From the NCBI GenBank assembly GCA_021432635.1, contig MU270066.1:248001-312000 (forward strand): 64,000 nt of DNA, written 5' to 3'. Positions 10,479-21,267 of the stretch are shown in pieces (within the stretch, counting starts at the first letter, position 1; the number at the start of each line of letters is the position of its first letter). The notes under the pieces were generated by a model that saw only the letters and a program-made list of their open reading frames with translations, ran no database searches and was not told where the DNA came from. The translations under genes and the position numbers were made by a program. Origin of the DNA: Thozetella sp. PMI_491 (Eukaryota > Ascomycota > Sordariomycetes > Chaetosphaeriales > Chaetosphaeriaceae).

Positions 10479-11222
10479 ATGTCGCAAACAGCCGAGCCCG
10501 CCACGCTAGCAGACCTCCCCGCACTGGTAGACATATTCTACTCTGGATTCAACGACGATTTTTTCGCCGATATCTTCCCGCCAACGCCAGAAGGCCGCGA
10601 GTATATCCGGCAGGCTTATGAGGGATTCATCAAGTCGGAGCCCGGCCAGCAGCAGTCCAAGGTATTCGTGATCCGCGGCAGCGACGGTAACATCCACCCC
10701 ACAATGAAACCCTGATTGCACTGCAGTCTAACAATGAAGTAGGTATCCCCATTTCCTCCATAATCTTCTGGATTGTCCGACCAGAAGATGGTGGTGCCTG
10801 GTCGTGGCGTAAGCGATGGCCCACGACCAGGGTCGGCATGGACGATGCCAAGCTAGAGGAATTCTTTGAAGGCATGGCCAATCAGCATCATGAGGTCATG
10901 AAGGAGCAGGAGCACATTTGTAAGTGAATAGCAATAACTCGCTCAGGTCTGATGGACTCGCGGCGGGAAGCTAATGCTGGAAGCAGACCTGGAGATCATA
11001 GCCACAATGGATGGCCACCGGAAGAAGGGGCACGGCACAACACTGCTCCAGCTAGGGAGTAAGCTCGCCGATGACATGAACTACATCTTGTACCTCGATT
11101 CAGAGAGGGATGCAAAGTCCTTGTATGAGAGTGTTGGCTATGTTGTCCAAGGCGATGTGGAACAGACATCGCCTCTCGTAGCAATGGTGAGGAAGAAGAA
11201 AGGTGATCGCGAGTCGAGCTAG
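10479..11222 (+). CDS. GNAT-family N-acetyltransferase
   Basis: Three exons, 10479-10686, 10743-10919 and 10987-11222, with 56- and 67-bp introns. Phases agree and give 206 residues. The N-terminus (ATLADLPALVDIFYSGF) is the usual first strand and helix of GNAT proteins. The acetyl-CoA-binding motif A is seen as LEIIATMDGHRKKGHGTTLL, with the pyrophosphate-binding loop RKKGHGT. Near the C-terminus YLDSERDAKSLYESVGYVV matches the family's final strand and helix. The substrate cannot be inferred; fungal relatives of this kind are mostly uncharacterised cytosolic acetyltransferases acting on small amines or proteins. The neighbours give no hint. Confidence 0.9.
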
Positions 11223-11602
11223 GCGAACTCTCCCTGTCTCGTTATGAATAGTCAAGGGCCTAGATACTAGGTAGACTTTTAGGTGGTAGTGTATTCAAGC
11301 GACACGAAAACCAAGAAACTTGTTGCTCGAGAACCAGTTCGCCTCTGATTCCTCGATGACATATCATCGGCGATAACAAAGCTGCGAGAAGCTTTCATGT
11401 CTGTCAAACTTGTGCATCGAGTTCTAGAATCATATAGGCAGGACAAGGGTAGGCCGAACAAGCTGACATACTGAAAAAGCACCGAACACGGTCGTGAAGA
11501 TTGGGTATGAATAGCCGCGGTCACAGCTCTGCCTCTAGACCATGACGACCTGGTGAATGTTTTTATGGCTTCTAGCGGACAATCTCGTGCCCGTCAATAG
11601 CG
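11223..11602. other. Short 3' flanking region, no gene seen
   Basis: Between the convergent 3' ends of the acetyltransferase and betaine aldehyde dehydrogenase genes; no feature recognised. Confidence 0.6.
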
Positions 11603-13105
11603 TTACAACTTCGAAAAGACGGTTGGCACGGTGCCCGCCATTTCGACCAGCGTGCTGCGGTTTCGGACCCAAACCTCGAGTCCACGCCGCCCGTTCTCGA
11701 CTCCCAGACCGCTCTGCTTCCAGCCTCCCACCGCCATCTCGGCGGGCGACTCGCCCCACGAATTGATCCATGTGATACCCGCCTCGAGCTGGGAAATCAC
11801 CTCGTGGCACTTGTTCAGATCCTTTCCGAACACTCCCGCAGCGAGGCCGAGCTCGGTAGTGTTGGCCCGTTGCACCGCTTCTTCGACGGTATCGTACGCA
11901 AGAATGCACATGACGGGCCCGAAGATCTCCTCCTTCACGATTCTCATGTCGTCCCGGCAGTCAGTAAATACCGTCGGCTTGATCCAGTAGCCCTGCCTCA
12001 GTTGGGTGGGAACACCATCTGGCTGACCCACGCCGCCAGCCAGCAACCTAGCCTGGTCCTTTTCAACCCCGTGCCGGATGTATGCTTCGACCTTTTGGTG
12101 ATGGACCTTGCTGCTCAATGGCCCAAAATTTGTTGCAGGATCGAAGAGGTCGCCCGCCCGGACGAACTTGATCTTCTCGAGCACCGTCTTTTCGAACTCT
12201 GCCTTCATGCTGGCGGGCACAAAAACCCGCGTCCCGTTCGTGCACACCTGGCCGGAGCTGTAAAAGTTTGCCATCATGGCCCCGTCGACGGCCTGTTCCA
12301 CGTCCGCATCTGGCAGCACGATGAGCGGGCTCTTGCCGCCAAGCTCCATCGTCACATACTTGAGGCCACCGGCCGCTTGGCCGGCGACCTTGCGTCCAGT
12401 GCTGACCTGGCCCGTGAAGCTGACCTTGGCGATGTCCTTGTGCGCAGAGAGCGCAGCGCCAACCTCGCCCGCGCCGTACACCACGTTGAATACACCGTCG
12501 GGGAGGCCAGCCTCGCGGTAGATCTCGGCGAGGCTTTGCGCGTGCAGGGGGGTGAACTCGCTGGGCTTGTAGACCAGCGTGTTGCCGGCGGCGAGGCAGG
12601 GTGCCGATTTCCACAGCGCGATCTGGATGGGGTAGTTCCATGCGCCAATGGCTGCGCACACGCCCAGCGGCTCTTTGGTGGTGTACACCCAGGCGCCGCC
12701 CTTGCCCGCGCGTAGGGGGAACGACTCCCCATTCAGGCCGCTGGAGCCGACCATGTTCGCGTAGTACTCGAGCACATCAGCACCGGTGACGATGTCGACG
12801 GCGCCGGTCTCTGAGAATGGCTTCCCCGTGTCCTGCGTCTCGACGCGCGCTAGCTCGTCGTTGCGCGCGCGGAGCAGGGCTACGGCGCGCTGGAGGATCC
12901 GCGCCCGCTCCGGGGCCGGCGTGTGCGACCATGATGGGAACGCGGCGCGGGCGCTAGCAATCGCAGCTTCGATACCGGCGGGCGAGGTGGTGTGGATGGT
13001 AGCGAGCGGACGGCCGGTGGAAGGGTCAATGGACTGGAAGGTGCCAGCTGCGGACGACGGCTGGGGTTTTCCCCCGTAGAAGGCGTGTCGATCTTGGCCG
13101 GCCAT
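11603..13105 (-). CDS. Betaine aldehyde dehydrogenase, predicted peroxisomal
   Basis: Intronless, 500 residues, normal length for the aldehyde dehydrogenase superfamily. It oxidises betaine aldehyde to glycine betaine with NAD(P)+. Visible hallmarks are [14 protein letters not shown] with N157 (oxyanion hole), FTGQVSTG (cofactor loop), MELGGKSP with general base E254, and [12 protein letters not shown] with catalytic C288. EEIFGPVM and the C-terminal [17 protein letters not shown] stretch are also typical. The last three residues are SKL, a canonical PTS1 peroxisome signal. The gene is divergently paired with a choline oxidase, which makes the substrate assignment much stronger than homology alone. 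Coding GC is high. Confidence 0.92.
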   Translation of the reverse strand: MAGQDRHAFYGGKPQPSSAAGTFQSIDPSTGRPLATIHTTSPAGIEAAIASARAAFPSWSHTPAPERARILQRAVALLRARNDELARVETQDTGKPFSETGAVDIVTGADVLEYYANMVGSSGLNGESFPLRAGKGGAWVYTTKEPLGVCAAIGAWNYPIQIALWKSAPCLAAGNTLVYKPSEFTPLHAQSLAEIYREAGLPDGVFNVVYGAGEVGAALSAHKDIAKVSFTGQVSTGRKVAGQAAGGLKYVTMELGGKSPLIVLPDADVEQAVDGAMMANFYSSGQVCTNGTRVFVPASMKAEFEKTVLEKIKFVRAGDLFDPATNFGPLSSKVHHQKVEAYIRHGVEKDQARLLAGGVGQPDGVPTQLRQGYWIKPTVFTDCRDDMRIVKEEIFGPVMCILAYDTVEEAVQRANTTELGLAAGVFGKDLNKCHEVISQLEAGITWINSWGESPAEMAVGGWKQSGLGVENGRRGLEVWVRNRSTLVEMAGTVPTVFSKL

Positions 13106-14189
13106 GGCGGAGGCAGCGCAGCAGCTCGTACGAGGGAAGGTTTCCGAGGAGGGCGGGAGCGGCCGGGGTCGGCCAGATAATTAGTGTCGAACACAGATGT
13201 GTCCCGGTCCTTTCTTTGCTGCTCGGTCAGACAGACGGGAATCGCACGTAAGAAAAATGAATCGAGCGCTCAAAGCGGTACGTAATTGTCTCGAATGCGC
13301 ATAGCAGACCAAGGCCGAGAGGTGCCGTGGCAAGGCTTGAGGAGGACGCTGGCGGGGCAAGCTAGAAGCGCTAGAAACGCTCGTCAGGCGGGATGACGTC
13401 GAGACGACCCACCCGTCGCGGCGCCCGGCAATGCTGTTGGTGTCCGCAGAGGGGGCCTCGAGGGGGCCTCGCGTCGTTAGACTTCGTCGTTGGACACCGG
13501 CTGGGGCCAGGCGGAGCCCCTCGAGGGAAATTTTGTCCCCTCTTGGCTCTGTTACCCCGAGTCAGTTCCGCAGGGCGGGCAGGGGCACGAATCATGGCCA
13601 CGCCGATGCAATCGCGGCGGGGGAGGTGCAGCGGCGCGCCATGATGCAGCAGGGCCTGGGGCCTGGGAGAGGAGCGGCGCCTTTCAACAGGCCGCCAAGC
13701 TCGGCTGGGGTGGGTGGTGCGACCAATACGAGCTACGAGAGGCCGGGCATGACTTGGGTGTCCTGCAGAGGGCGGATAACGGCTATCAGGGTCTCACTCG
13801 GGGCGCGGGGCTTTGTTCCTCAGGGATGGTGCTTGCAGAGGGTCCGCCCGATAAGAGATCGCCATTCCGAGCTCGAGGCGGTGGGGGGGTAACGGCGGCA
13901 CGTTGTGTAAGGTAGCAAGGTAGCTTTCGTCCCAAGCCTTGGCCTGGACCCCTACGCATCTTTTGCTCGCCTTACAAAAAAGCCGTCCGCCCCGGCCGGC
14001 CGTTGCCGCGGATGACTGGACCGCTAGATTGGCCCTGTCGATCAGGAACTTGGAACGATTCTGGCAGGAACAGGTGCATTCAGTTAACGAGTGCTCGCGT
14101 GCCCGACTTCCTAGAGTAGGTACACCCCGAGTACAGACCTTCGTGGCCAGCTTTGCATTCCTCCTCGGAACCAGCCCTACCACGGCACC
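13106..14189. promoter_or_regulatory. Shared divergent promoter of the choline oxidase / betaine aldehyde dehydrogenase pair
   Basis: About 1.08 kb, GC-rich, with a translation start at each end facing outwards. No convincing open frame. Specific regulatory motifs could not be assigned by eye. Co-regulation is inferred from the head-to-head layout and the shared pathway. Confidence 0.7.
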
Positions 14190-15943
14190 ATGACTACCAC
14201 CTACCTCCCTCCGGCCGAGGTTGACCGCTACGACTATGTCATCGTCGGCGGCGGCACGGCCGGGTGCGTTATCGCTTCCCGGCTAGCCGAGTACCTCCCG
14301 CAGAAGCGTGTCTTGCTTATCGAGGCCGGCCCGAGCGACTTCATGGACAACCGGGTCCTAGACCTGCGCCAATGGCTGTCCTTGCTCGGCGGAGAGCTGG
14401 ACTACGACTACGGCACAACAGAGCAGCCAATGGGTAAGAACACACCGGAACGTGAAGATTTCTCACAATATCCGCCCCTGTTTCCCCTGCCGAGAAGCAC
14501 CAGCCGCTGACCAGACCAATGTAAAAAGGCAACTCACACATCCGTCACTCGCGAGCCAAGGTGCTGGGCGGGTGCTCCTCGCACAACACCCTCATCTCGT
14601 TCCGGCCATTTGCGTACGATCTCCAGATCTGGCAGTCCCTCGGGGCCAAGGGCTGGACGTTCGAGACCATGATGCGGGTGCTGGACCGGCTCCGGAACAC
14701 AGTGCAGCCTGTGCACCCCCGTCATCGCAACCAGCTGTGCCAGGATTGGGTGCAGGCCTGTAGCAGCGCACTGGACATTCCTGTGCTGACGGACTTTAAC
14801 CAGCACATTCAGGAGACAGGGTCGCTGAAGCAGGGCGTGGGCTTCTTCTCGGTTAGCTACAACCCAGACGATGGCAAGCGCTCTAGCGCGTCAGTGGCCT
14901 ACATCCATCCAATTCTGCGCGGCGAGGAGCACCGGCCCAACCTGACCATTCTGACCGAGGCTCACGTAGCCAAGGTCAACGTGCGCGGCGACGACGTGAC
15001 GGGCGTCAACGTGGTGCTCAAGGACGGGTCACCGCGGATCGTCAGTGCCCGCACCGAGACGATCTTGTGCGCCGGTGCCGTCGACACGCCGCGCCTGCTC
15101 CTGCTCTCCGGACTGGGGCCCAGGGATCAACTGACTTCCCTCGACATTCCCGTCGTGCGGGACATCCCTGGTGTCGGAGAGAATCTGGTTGACCACCCAG
15201 AGAGCATCATCATGTGGGAGCTTCACAAGCCGGTGCCGCCCAACCAGACCACCATGGACTCGGACGCCGGCATCTTCCTTCGGCGGGAGCGGCCCAACGC
15301 CGCCGGCGTCAAGGCCCCCAATAACCCAGCGGGCCTGCCGGACGGTGACATCGCCGATGTCATGATGCACTGCTACCAGATCCCCTTCACGCTCAACACG
15401 GCGCGGCTCGGCTACGACGCGCCCGAGGACGGCTACGCCTTTTGCATGACGCCCAACATCCCGCGCCCGCGGTCCAAGGGACGGCTGTACCTGACGTCCA
15501 AGGATCCCAAAGCCAAGCCGGCGCTCGACTTCCGCTACTTCACAGACCCGGAGGGCTACGACGCCGCGACCCTGGTGTTCGGCATGCGCGCGGCCCGCAA
15601 AGTGGCCGAGCAGGAGCCCTTCAAGCACTGGATCAAGCGCGAGGTCGCACCGGGCCCCGAGGTGCAGACCGACGAGGATATCAGCGAGTATGCCCGCCGC
15701 GTAGCGCACACCGTCTACCACCCGGCGGGCACCACCAAGATGGGCGACGTCGCCAACGACGCGCTAGCCGTGGTCGACGAGCGCCTGAAGCTGCGCAGCC
15801 TGCGCAAGGTCCGCATCTGCGATGCCGGCGTGTTCCCGACCATCCCTACCATCAACCCGATGCTGACGGTCCTGGGCGTTGCCGAGCGGTGCGCCGAGAT
15901 GATCGCCGAGGACGCTGGATGGAAGGAGTCGGCCAAGCTCTAA
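14190..15943 (+). CDS. Choline oxidase-type GMC oxidoreductase, predicted peroxisomal
   Basis: Two exons, 14190-14433 and 14529-15943, 95-bp intron, 552 residues. The FAD dinucleotide-binding motif GGGTAG lies at residues 20-25 (YVIVGGGTAGCVIASRLAE). The segment VLGGCSSHNT carries H100, which aligns with the histidine that binds FAD covalently in bacterial choline oxidase; choline dehydrogenases have a different sequence here. H479 in VYHPAGTTKMG and N524 in TINPMLTV match the catalytic His and Asn of GMC enzymes. Expected reaction: choline plus O2 to betaine aldehyde and H2O2, then on to betaine. The C-terminus SAKL is a PTS1 signal, sensible for a peroxide-forming oxidase. The adjacent divergent dehydrogenase completes glycine betaine synthesis. 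Confidence 0.9.
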
Positions 15944-16412
15944 GAGAATCGAGCTGGAGGGAGAGAGATATCCCGGTGTAGCCCGAGCCCAGGCGGTAGG
16001 AAGAAAAGCCAAGATTGCTTGCCTAAATCAGCGATCACCGAGGGAGATATGTGGAACCAGGGCCCAAAGTTCATGGGGCCTTCAAAATGTCAGATAGAGT
16101 GTCCGATTCCGATACCCATATATACTCCGTGATCATCTAGCGCCCGGTGGTCGACTGCACGTTTGTTCGTCGGTAGACACATAACCCTTCCGCCCACCGC
16201 GTGCAGCCAGAACCCACTCATTAATGTCCCTAACCCAGCCCAGGGGATATATCTATCTCGTCAGAAAGCCCGAACGAAATGGACAAGGGAGAATTAGAAC
16301 CCATTCTCCAAGCCTAGCGGGTCCCCCATCCGACGTGCTTCTCCCACTCAGAGCATCCCCTCATCGGCTCGCGTTCACGACCCGGCATCCTCGCCTAGCC
16401 CGCAAAGCTGCC
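15944..16412. other. Intergenic between convergent genes, no gene seen
   Basis: 3' flanks of the choline oxidase gene and the leftward CYSTM-like gene; nothing recognised. Confidence 0.6.
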
Positions 16413-16994
16413 CTACATCACCGTGCAGCAGCAGCAGCAAGCAGCGCAGCAACCGGCCAGCGCACCACAGCACCCGCCGGCACACCCTCCCGCTGCGGCT
16501 CCCCCAGCGCTTGACCCTTTGACGACTGTCGTGGTGACCACCTGCGTCGGTGGCTGCTGCTGCATGCCCCTACTCATTGCTGGCTGCGGGGCCGCTACGT
16601 ATGATGCGTAGATCGGCTGGCCGTACTGGTCGACGCCGGTGGCCTGGGGCGCGAGCACGTACATGGGCTGGCCTGTCTGCTGGGGCGTCACGTACGCGAC
16701 CGGGGCCTTCGCGTCCGCGGGGTAGTAGCCGGCCTGCGCGCCGGGCGACTGCGTGTACATGGGCTGGCCCGCGGGCTGGATTGGGCTCATAGGGATCTGT
16801 TGCGGCTGGCCATAGTGCTGCTGTCCCACCGGCGCCGGCTGGAACGGGCCTTGGTTGTTCTGCGCCGAGACATAGGTAGGCGGCGGAGAGCCGACCGGCT
16901 GTGGTGGCCCGGCCGGAGCGAGGGTATAGTGGGATTGGTTGGAGTTGTACCCAGCATTGTGCTGCTGGTTCTGGGGAGGAGGCCCTCCGCTCAT
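16413..16994 (-). CDS. Pro/Gln-rich protein with cysteine-rich C-terminal membrane module (CYSTM-like)
   Basis: Intronless, 193 residues. Residues 1 to about 155 are low-complexity, rich in Pro, Gln, Gly, Tyr and Ala, with repeated GQPMY and YGQPI phrases. The C-terminus is Gly/Ala/Cys-rich and ends in a run of cysteines (GCCGALAGCCAACCCCCTVM). This is the layout of CYSTM proteins, small tail-anchored or palmitoylated plasma-membrane proteins linked to stress tolerance in eukaryotes. The cysteine tail is probably S-acylated and the Pro-rich part faces the cytosol. No catalytic motif is expected. Low-complexity regions vary quickly, so homologues should be compared by the C-terminal 25 residues. 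Confidence 0.75.
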   Translation of the reverse strand: MSGGPPPQNQQHNAGYNSNQSHYTLAPAGPPQPVGSPPPTYVSAQNNQGPFQPAPVGQQHYGQPQQIPMSPIQPAGQPMYTQSPGAQAGYYPADAKAPVAYVTPQQTGQPMYVLAPQATGVDQYGQPIYASYVAAPQPAMSRGMQQQPPTQVVTTTVVKGSSAGGAAAGGCAGGCCGALAGCCAACCCCCTVM

Positions 16995-18483
16995 CTTGCT
17001 CCCTGTTTGGCGAGTAGCCCAAGGCCGCTCAGAAGACTAGGCAGGTATGCGGACGAAAGCTCTCGCGGAGGCTTTCGATGCAAGAAATGAGCGACGGGGG
17101 ACGGCGGGAAAAGAACCGCCGGACGTGGTCGTGGGGTTGAAGATTTGCGAGGCCGGGGGAGAGAGCGACGCAGGTCCCGGTGCGGTGGCGAGCGGCTGAA
17201 CTGTGATAATAACCCTCTCCTCGCTTCTGCCCCCCCCCCCCCCCCNNNNNNNNNNNNNNNNNNNNNNNNNNNNNNNNNNNNNNNNNNNNNNNNNNNNNNN
17301 NNNNNNNNNNNNNNNNNNNNNNNNNNNNNNGTGCATGTCCCCATCTTTATCTCCAGCCCTGTGGGCTAAGTATATTGCCATGGGTTTCACAGCATTTTCC
17401 GATAGTTGGTGTGTCCAGGGCCGCCAAGAAGGAGCTGAGCCACCAGGCGGGCTAGGTGGTAATTGGCCCAGCTGAATGCCAGTCGGGGGTAATCACGCCG
17501 CGCTGAGCGCTCGGCCCATCACGAGCGTGGTGCCCACACCCTTTTGCCGCCGTCGCATCTCCGACTTCGCGTCCTGGTGTAGCAGCCGCGAGGCATAGAA
17601 AAATGAAAAGTAATCTACGCGCTTGGGTCCTTCTCAGTGAGGCAGGCGTCAGGGGAGCAGCCGAGCCTCGCCGCCTCGGACACCAAATTTCGGCTCCAGT
17701 AAGGCCGCGACGCTTGGCAATTGCAAATCCCACGAAGCCCGCAGCGGCCAAGCGGCGAGCGCTGCGAAGGCATGCAGCGCAATTACTCCAGCAGTGTTTC
17801 GAGGCTTCGGTGGCGAACAGGCGGCCGGGGGGCAGGTCTACTTTTGGCACATCAACGGCCGATCTGGAGTTCCAGACTGCGACTTGTGGCGTCCATTTTG
17901 CCGCCTCGACACGACGCCCTTGGTGTTCTTCGCCAATGAGGAAACGGTTCTTCGATAGAGCTCCGGCTGCTGTCCTGGGGTGTCCAAAGGATCATCATAT
18001 CGAGTTAACAAGGCCAAGCTTAGTACCCGTGTCGGTGGTTTCCCTAATTGTGCCTATGCTTAAACCTCCAGTGAATGAAATTTCTTGGTCAGACCCACTT
18101 TTATCGTCCAAAGCGGCAGTTCTGCGAGACCGGGCGAATACTCCGTACACCAAATATGGGCGCCTGTCGCACGGCATTTGGGAAATGAAGGTAGTTAGCT
18201 ATAACCACTAACCTACCTTGGAGCGAGAGCCAAGTGTATATATATATCAAGCCCCTTTCTAAATCCCGAGAGCTAGCGCCAGTGGCTTGCCGTCCTGCAT
18301 AATTTCCGCCAGCACCAAAATCGCCGTCCGGCTTACCTCACTCATGTGTGCGAAGCAGGAAGGGAAAAGAGAAAAAACAAAGAATCAAGGTCTTCCCTTG
18401 AAAATAGGGTCATAAATTTGTTGGCCGTGAGACATATGGCTTACATTTGCTATGATACACGCGTCGGGCTGAGTGCAGGGTCT
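16995..18483. other. Intergenic with poly-C run and assembly gap
   Basis: Promoter of the CYSTM-like gene plus the 3' flank of the CoA ligase gene. Frames of 133 and 203 codons around 17452-18211 overlap on opposite strands and lack protein character. An imperfect hairpin (AAGGTAGTTAG facing CTAACCTACCTT) lies near 18188-18219. Confidence 0.5.
17230..17330. other. Poly-C tract followed by assembly gap (85 N)
   Basis: Sixteen C residues (17230-17245) lead straight into 85 undetermined bases (17246-17330). The homopolymer is the likely cause of the break. Confidence 0.98.
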
Positions 18484-20473
18484 TCAGAGGCGCGAGGCTT
18501 TCGCCCTGCTCTTGAAGTCTTCCCGAAGCAGTCTCCTCAGGATCTTGCCAGACTAACGAGAGGGTCAGCAGTGCTCCAACGCACGGGGAATCACCTGGGA
18601 CGCGTGTATACGTACCGGGGCCTTGGGGATCGCGTCGGTGAAGATGACGCCCCCGGCGAGCTTCTTGACGGATGAGACCTTGCCATCCATCCACTGCTTG
18701 ATGTCCTGTTCTTTCAGTGTCACCCCCGGCTTTGAGACGATATAAGCGAGAGGCACTTCCTCTTCCTCGCCCCTAATACGAAGTCAGTTCGGCAACAAAG
18801 AAATGGCGCCTAGCTTCCATACCACTTTGTCGTCACGCCGATAACCGCGGCGTCCTGGACATTAGGGTGATCCAACAAGATGGCCTCAAGCTCTGCCGGT
18901 GCGACCTGGATGCCTTTCACTTTGATGAGCTCCTGTGAGGGGTTAGCTCCGTCTCGGTGGTGTCGAGAGCCGCGATGCCAAGCGTGCTTGCCTTCTTCCT
19001 GTCCACGACGTAATACCAGCCTTGCTCGTCCTGGCACCCGATGTCGCCCGTCATCAGCCATCCATCGGGGGTGATCGTCTCGGCCGTGGCCTTGGGGTTG
19101 TTCCAGTAGCCCTTCATGCAATTAGGGGCTCTGATCCAGATCTCGCCTCTCTCTCCCTTCGCAACTTCCTTGCCGTCGTCGTCGGCGAGCATTACCTCGA
19201 CGTTGGGCATCGGCTCTCCCACCGAACCTGGCGGGGCCTTGAGGGTGGGGTCCCAGTAGAGCGTCATGCCCCCAGTTCTGCGACTCAGTCAGTCCAAGAC
19301 ACACTTCAGAGGGAAAGGAGAGGAGAGGCGTACTCCGACATCGCAAGTCCTTGTTGCACATTCATGTGCCCCGCCGGCCAGAGGCTCTCGTATTGCACCG
19401 TGACCTCGGCACCCAGCGGCGCTGCGCACGAGAGAGTCCTGTTCAAGCTGCTAATGTCATAAGTCCCATCCCGTACCTTGGGATGCTTCGTCACGGCAAT
19501 GATGATGGGCGGTACGACCTGAAGCTCCGTGATGCGGAAGGTCTGGATATGTGACATCATGCGGTTGATCTCATACTGCTTCATGATGTACGTCGGCAGC
19601 CGGCGCACGGTCGAGAGGTGGACGAACAGGATCAATCCGAGCCCGTGGTACAGCGGAATGACGCACAGCCATCGTGAGTGCTTGGCCGATTGCTCGGCGG
19701 TCCGGAGCTTCGGGTCAAGGCTCAAGACGTGGCTAACCTGAATGGCATCGGCGATGAGGCTGTGATGGGACAGCCCTATACCTTTCGGCAGGCCAGTAGT
19801 CCTGGAAATCCTGTCAGCTGGGCACCAAGCAAGTCCGAAGAACCGCGCAAGCGTACCCAGAGGAGAACATGAGCGCCGCCGTCTTCGCCTTCGACTCCTC
19901 GAGAGTGAGCTCCCGCCACACAAAATTCTCCCCGACCTCCTTGTTAGCCAGCAATGCCTTCCAGTGCCTAGTCACAGCCCCGCCCACCACCACATCTTCG
20001 CCGCCTCCCTCCTTCTCGAGGGGTGCGTCGTCCAGCACAAACACGCTGTCTCTAGGGAGCTCAGCCATGGCGGCGGCCTCCAACGCGACCGCCAGGGTCG
20101 CGCGACTAGCAATCACGAACCGAGGTTTAGTGATACCGAGCTGGTAGGCGAGTTCCCGGGGCACGTAATGCGGGTTCGCAGTGCTGTAGATGCCGCCCGC
20201 CATCATGACGCCTGTGTGTAGGACGGGGTAGAAGATGTTGTTGCCGGCGAAGATCACCACACGGTCGTCTTCCTGGAGCCCTGCGGCGAGGAGTCCGGCG
20301 GCGAGTCGCTGGCACCAGAGACGCAAGTCATACCAGGTCATGGACAGTACCGACGGAGAATCCGGGTCTGCGTAAGCCAGGCCGTCGGGGAGTGGTGACC
20401 CCGGCGGGCCGAATAAGAAGGTGGGAAGGGAAACGCCCGGGATGGGCACCGTCCAGCGCGACTTTTGAGGCAT
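18484..20473 (-). CDS. Acyl/aryl-CoA ligase (4-coumarate-CoA ligase-like), predicted peroxisomal
   Basis: Six exons: 19857-20473, 19334-19801, 18992-19277, 18823-18932, 18616-18772 and 18484-18552. The sum is 1707 bases and gives 568 residues. The AMP-binding P-loop SSGTTGLPKG lies at residues 204-213. Later come [23 protein letters not shown] and [13 protein letters not shown] with the catalytic lysine. It activates a carboxylic acid to acyl-AMP and then the CoA thioester. The C-terminus SRL is a PTS1 signal, as in peroxisomal 4CL-like and phenylacetyl-CoA ligases. The third intron (18933-18991) starts with GC (AAG|GCAAGC) and ends CACAG: a GC-AG intron placed exactly between DRKK and ELIKVKG. 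The substrate is unknown. Confidence 0.92.
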
Positions 20474-21267
20474 GGTGAAGGACTCAATTGACCTGGGCCG
20501 TCAAAAGGAAGATGCGACTCGTACTTTGATGGAGGACCGGAAAGTCGAGAGACAAGATACGGGCGTGGTTTCACTTTAAATCGCACCCTGGGGTAGTGTG
20601 GGGATCCCCTCAAGCGGCAAAAGGTCTGTTCGTCTGACTAAGAGTATAGTATAGATGACACCCTCCGGGATGTGCAGATCTCCAATTCGTATACCGGATC
20701 GTCGCTTGCGAAGGGCATATGTATACTTGCGTTGCTGTGGGTTGAGCGCGCCGGGAACGGGCAGCCGCTGGGTTATCAGCGTCCGTCAAGCGACAGCCAT
20801 TTGAAAGGACTTTTGTCAATCTGAAGAGACATCTGGTCGGCGGGTCGATGCCTCGTTACAACATTGGACCCCGCAATCTGGTGGAACTTTCGGTCGTCGG
20901 CCGGCGCCAAGATAGCGCTGATGGGATGGGAGCCCTGTTGGCTCTGCCGTCGGAAGTAGACTCTAATTGGCCTCCGTGCAACTACCAAAACACCAGAAGC
21001 AGATAATCTGTGAAACATCGGAAATAAGCTGGAATCGATACCTACCTAGTCACCCAAAGCATCAAGAGTATAACATTCACTAAAGCACTGGTTATAAGCT
21101 ATGATTGGTATTCGTAAATCATCAAAATATGTATTAGAACTTAAAGTCTATGTATGGCTGTGATTTTCCTCTGATGATGCACGGCAGGCCCCGGATGCCG
21201 GTGGAGCGGCCGGCGAGGTGAGACGTGTGCCCCCCTTGCCGGGCAGACCCAGCAAAGCCGATTAGGC
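20474..21267. other. Intergenic, no gene seen
   Basis: Promoter of the CoA ligase gene and 3' flank of the phosphatase gene; short frames only. Confidence 0.6.

Noticed and set aside
11804-12715. 303-codon rightward open frame opposite the betaine aldehyde dehydrogenase gene
   Set aside because: It lies entirely antisense to a well-conserved coding region; high GC third positions create long shadow frames.
15029-15721. 230-codon leftward open frame opposite the choline oxidase gene
   Set aside because: Shadow of the conserved GMC coding sequence; composition is not protein-like.
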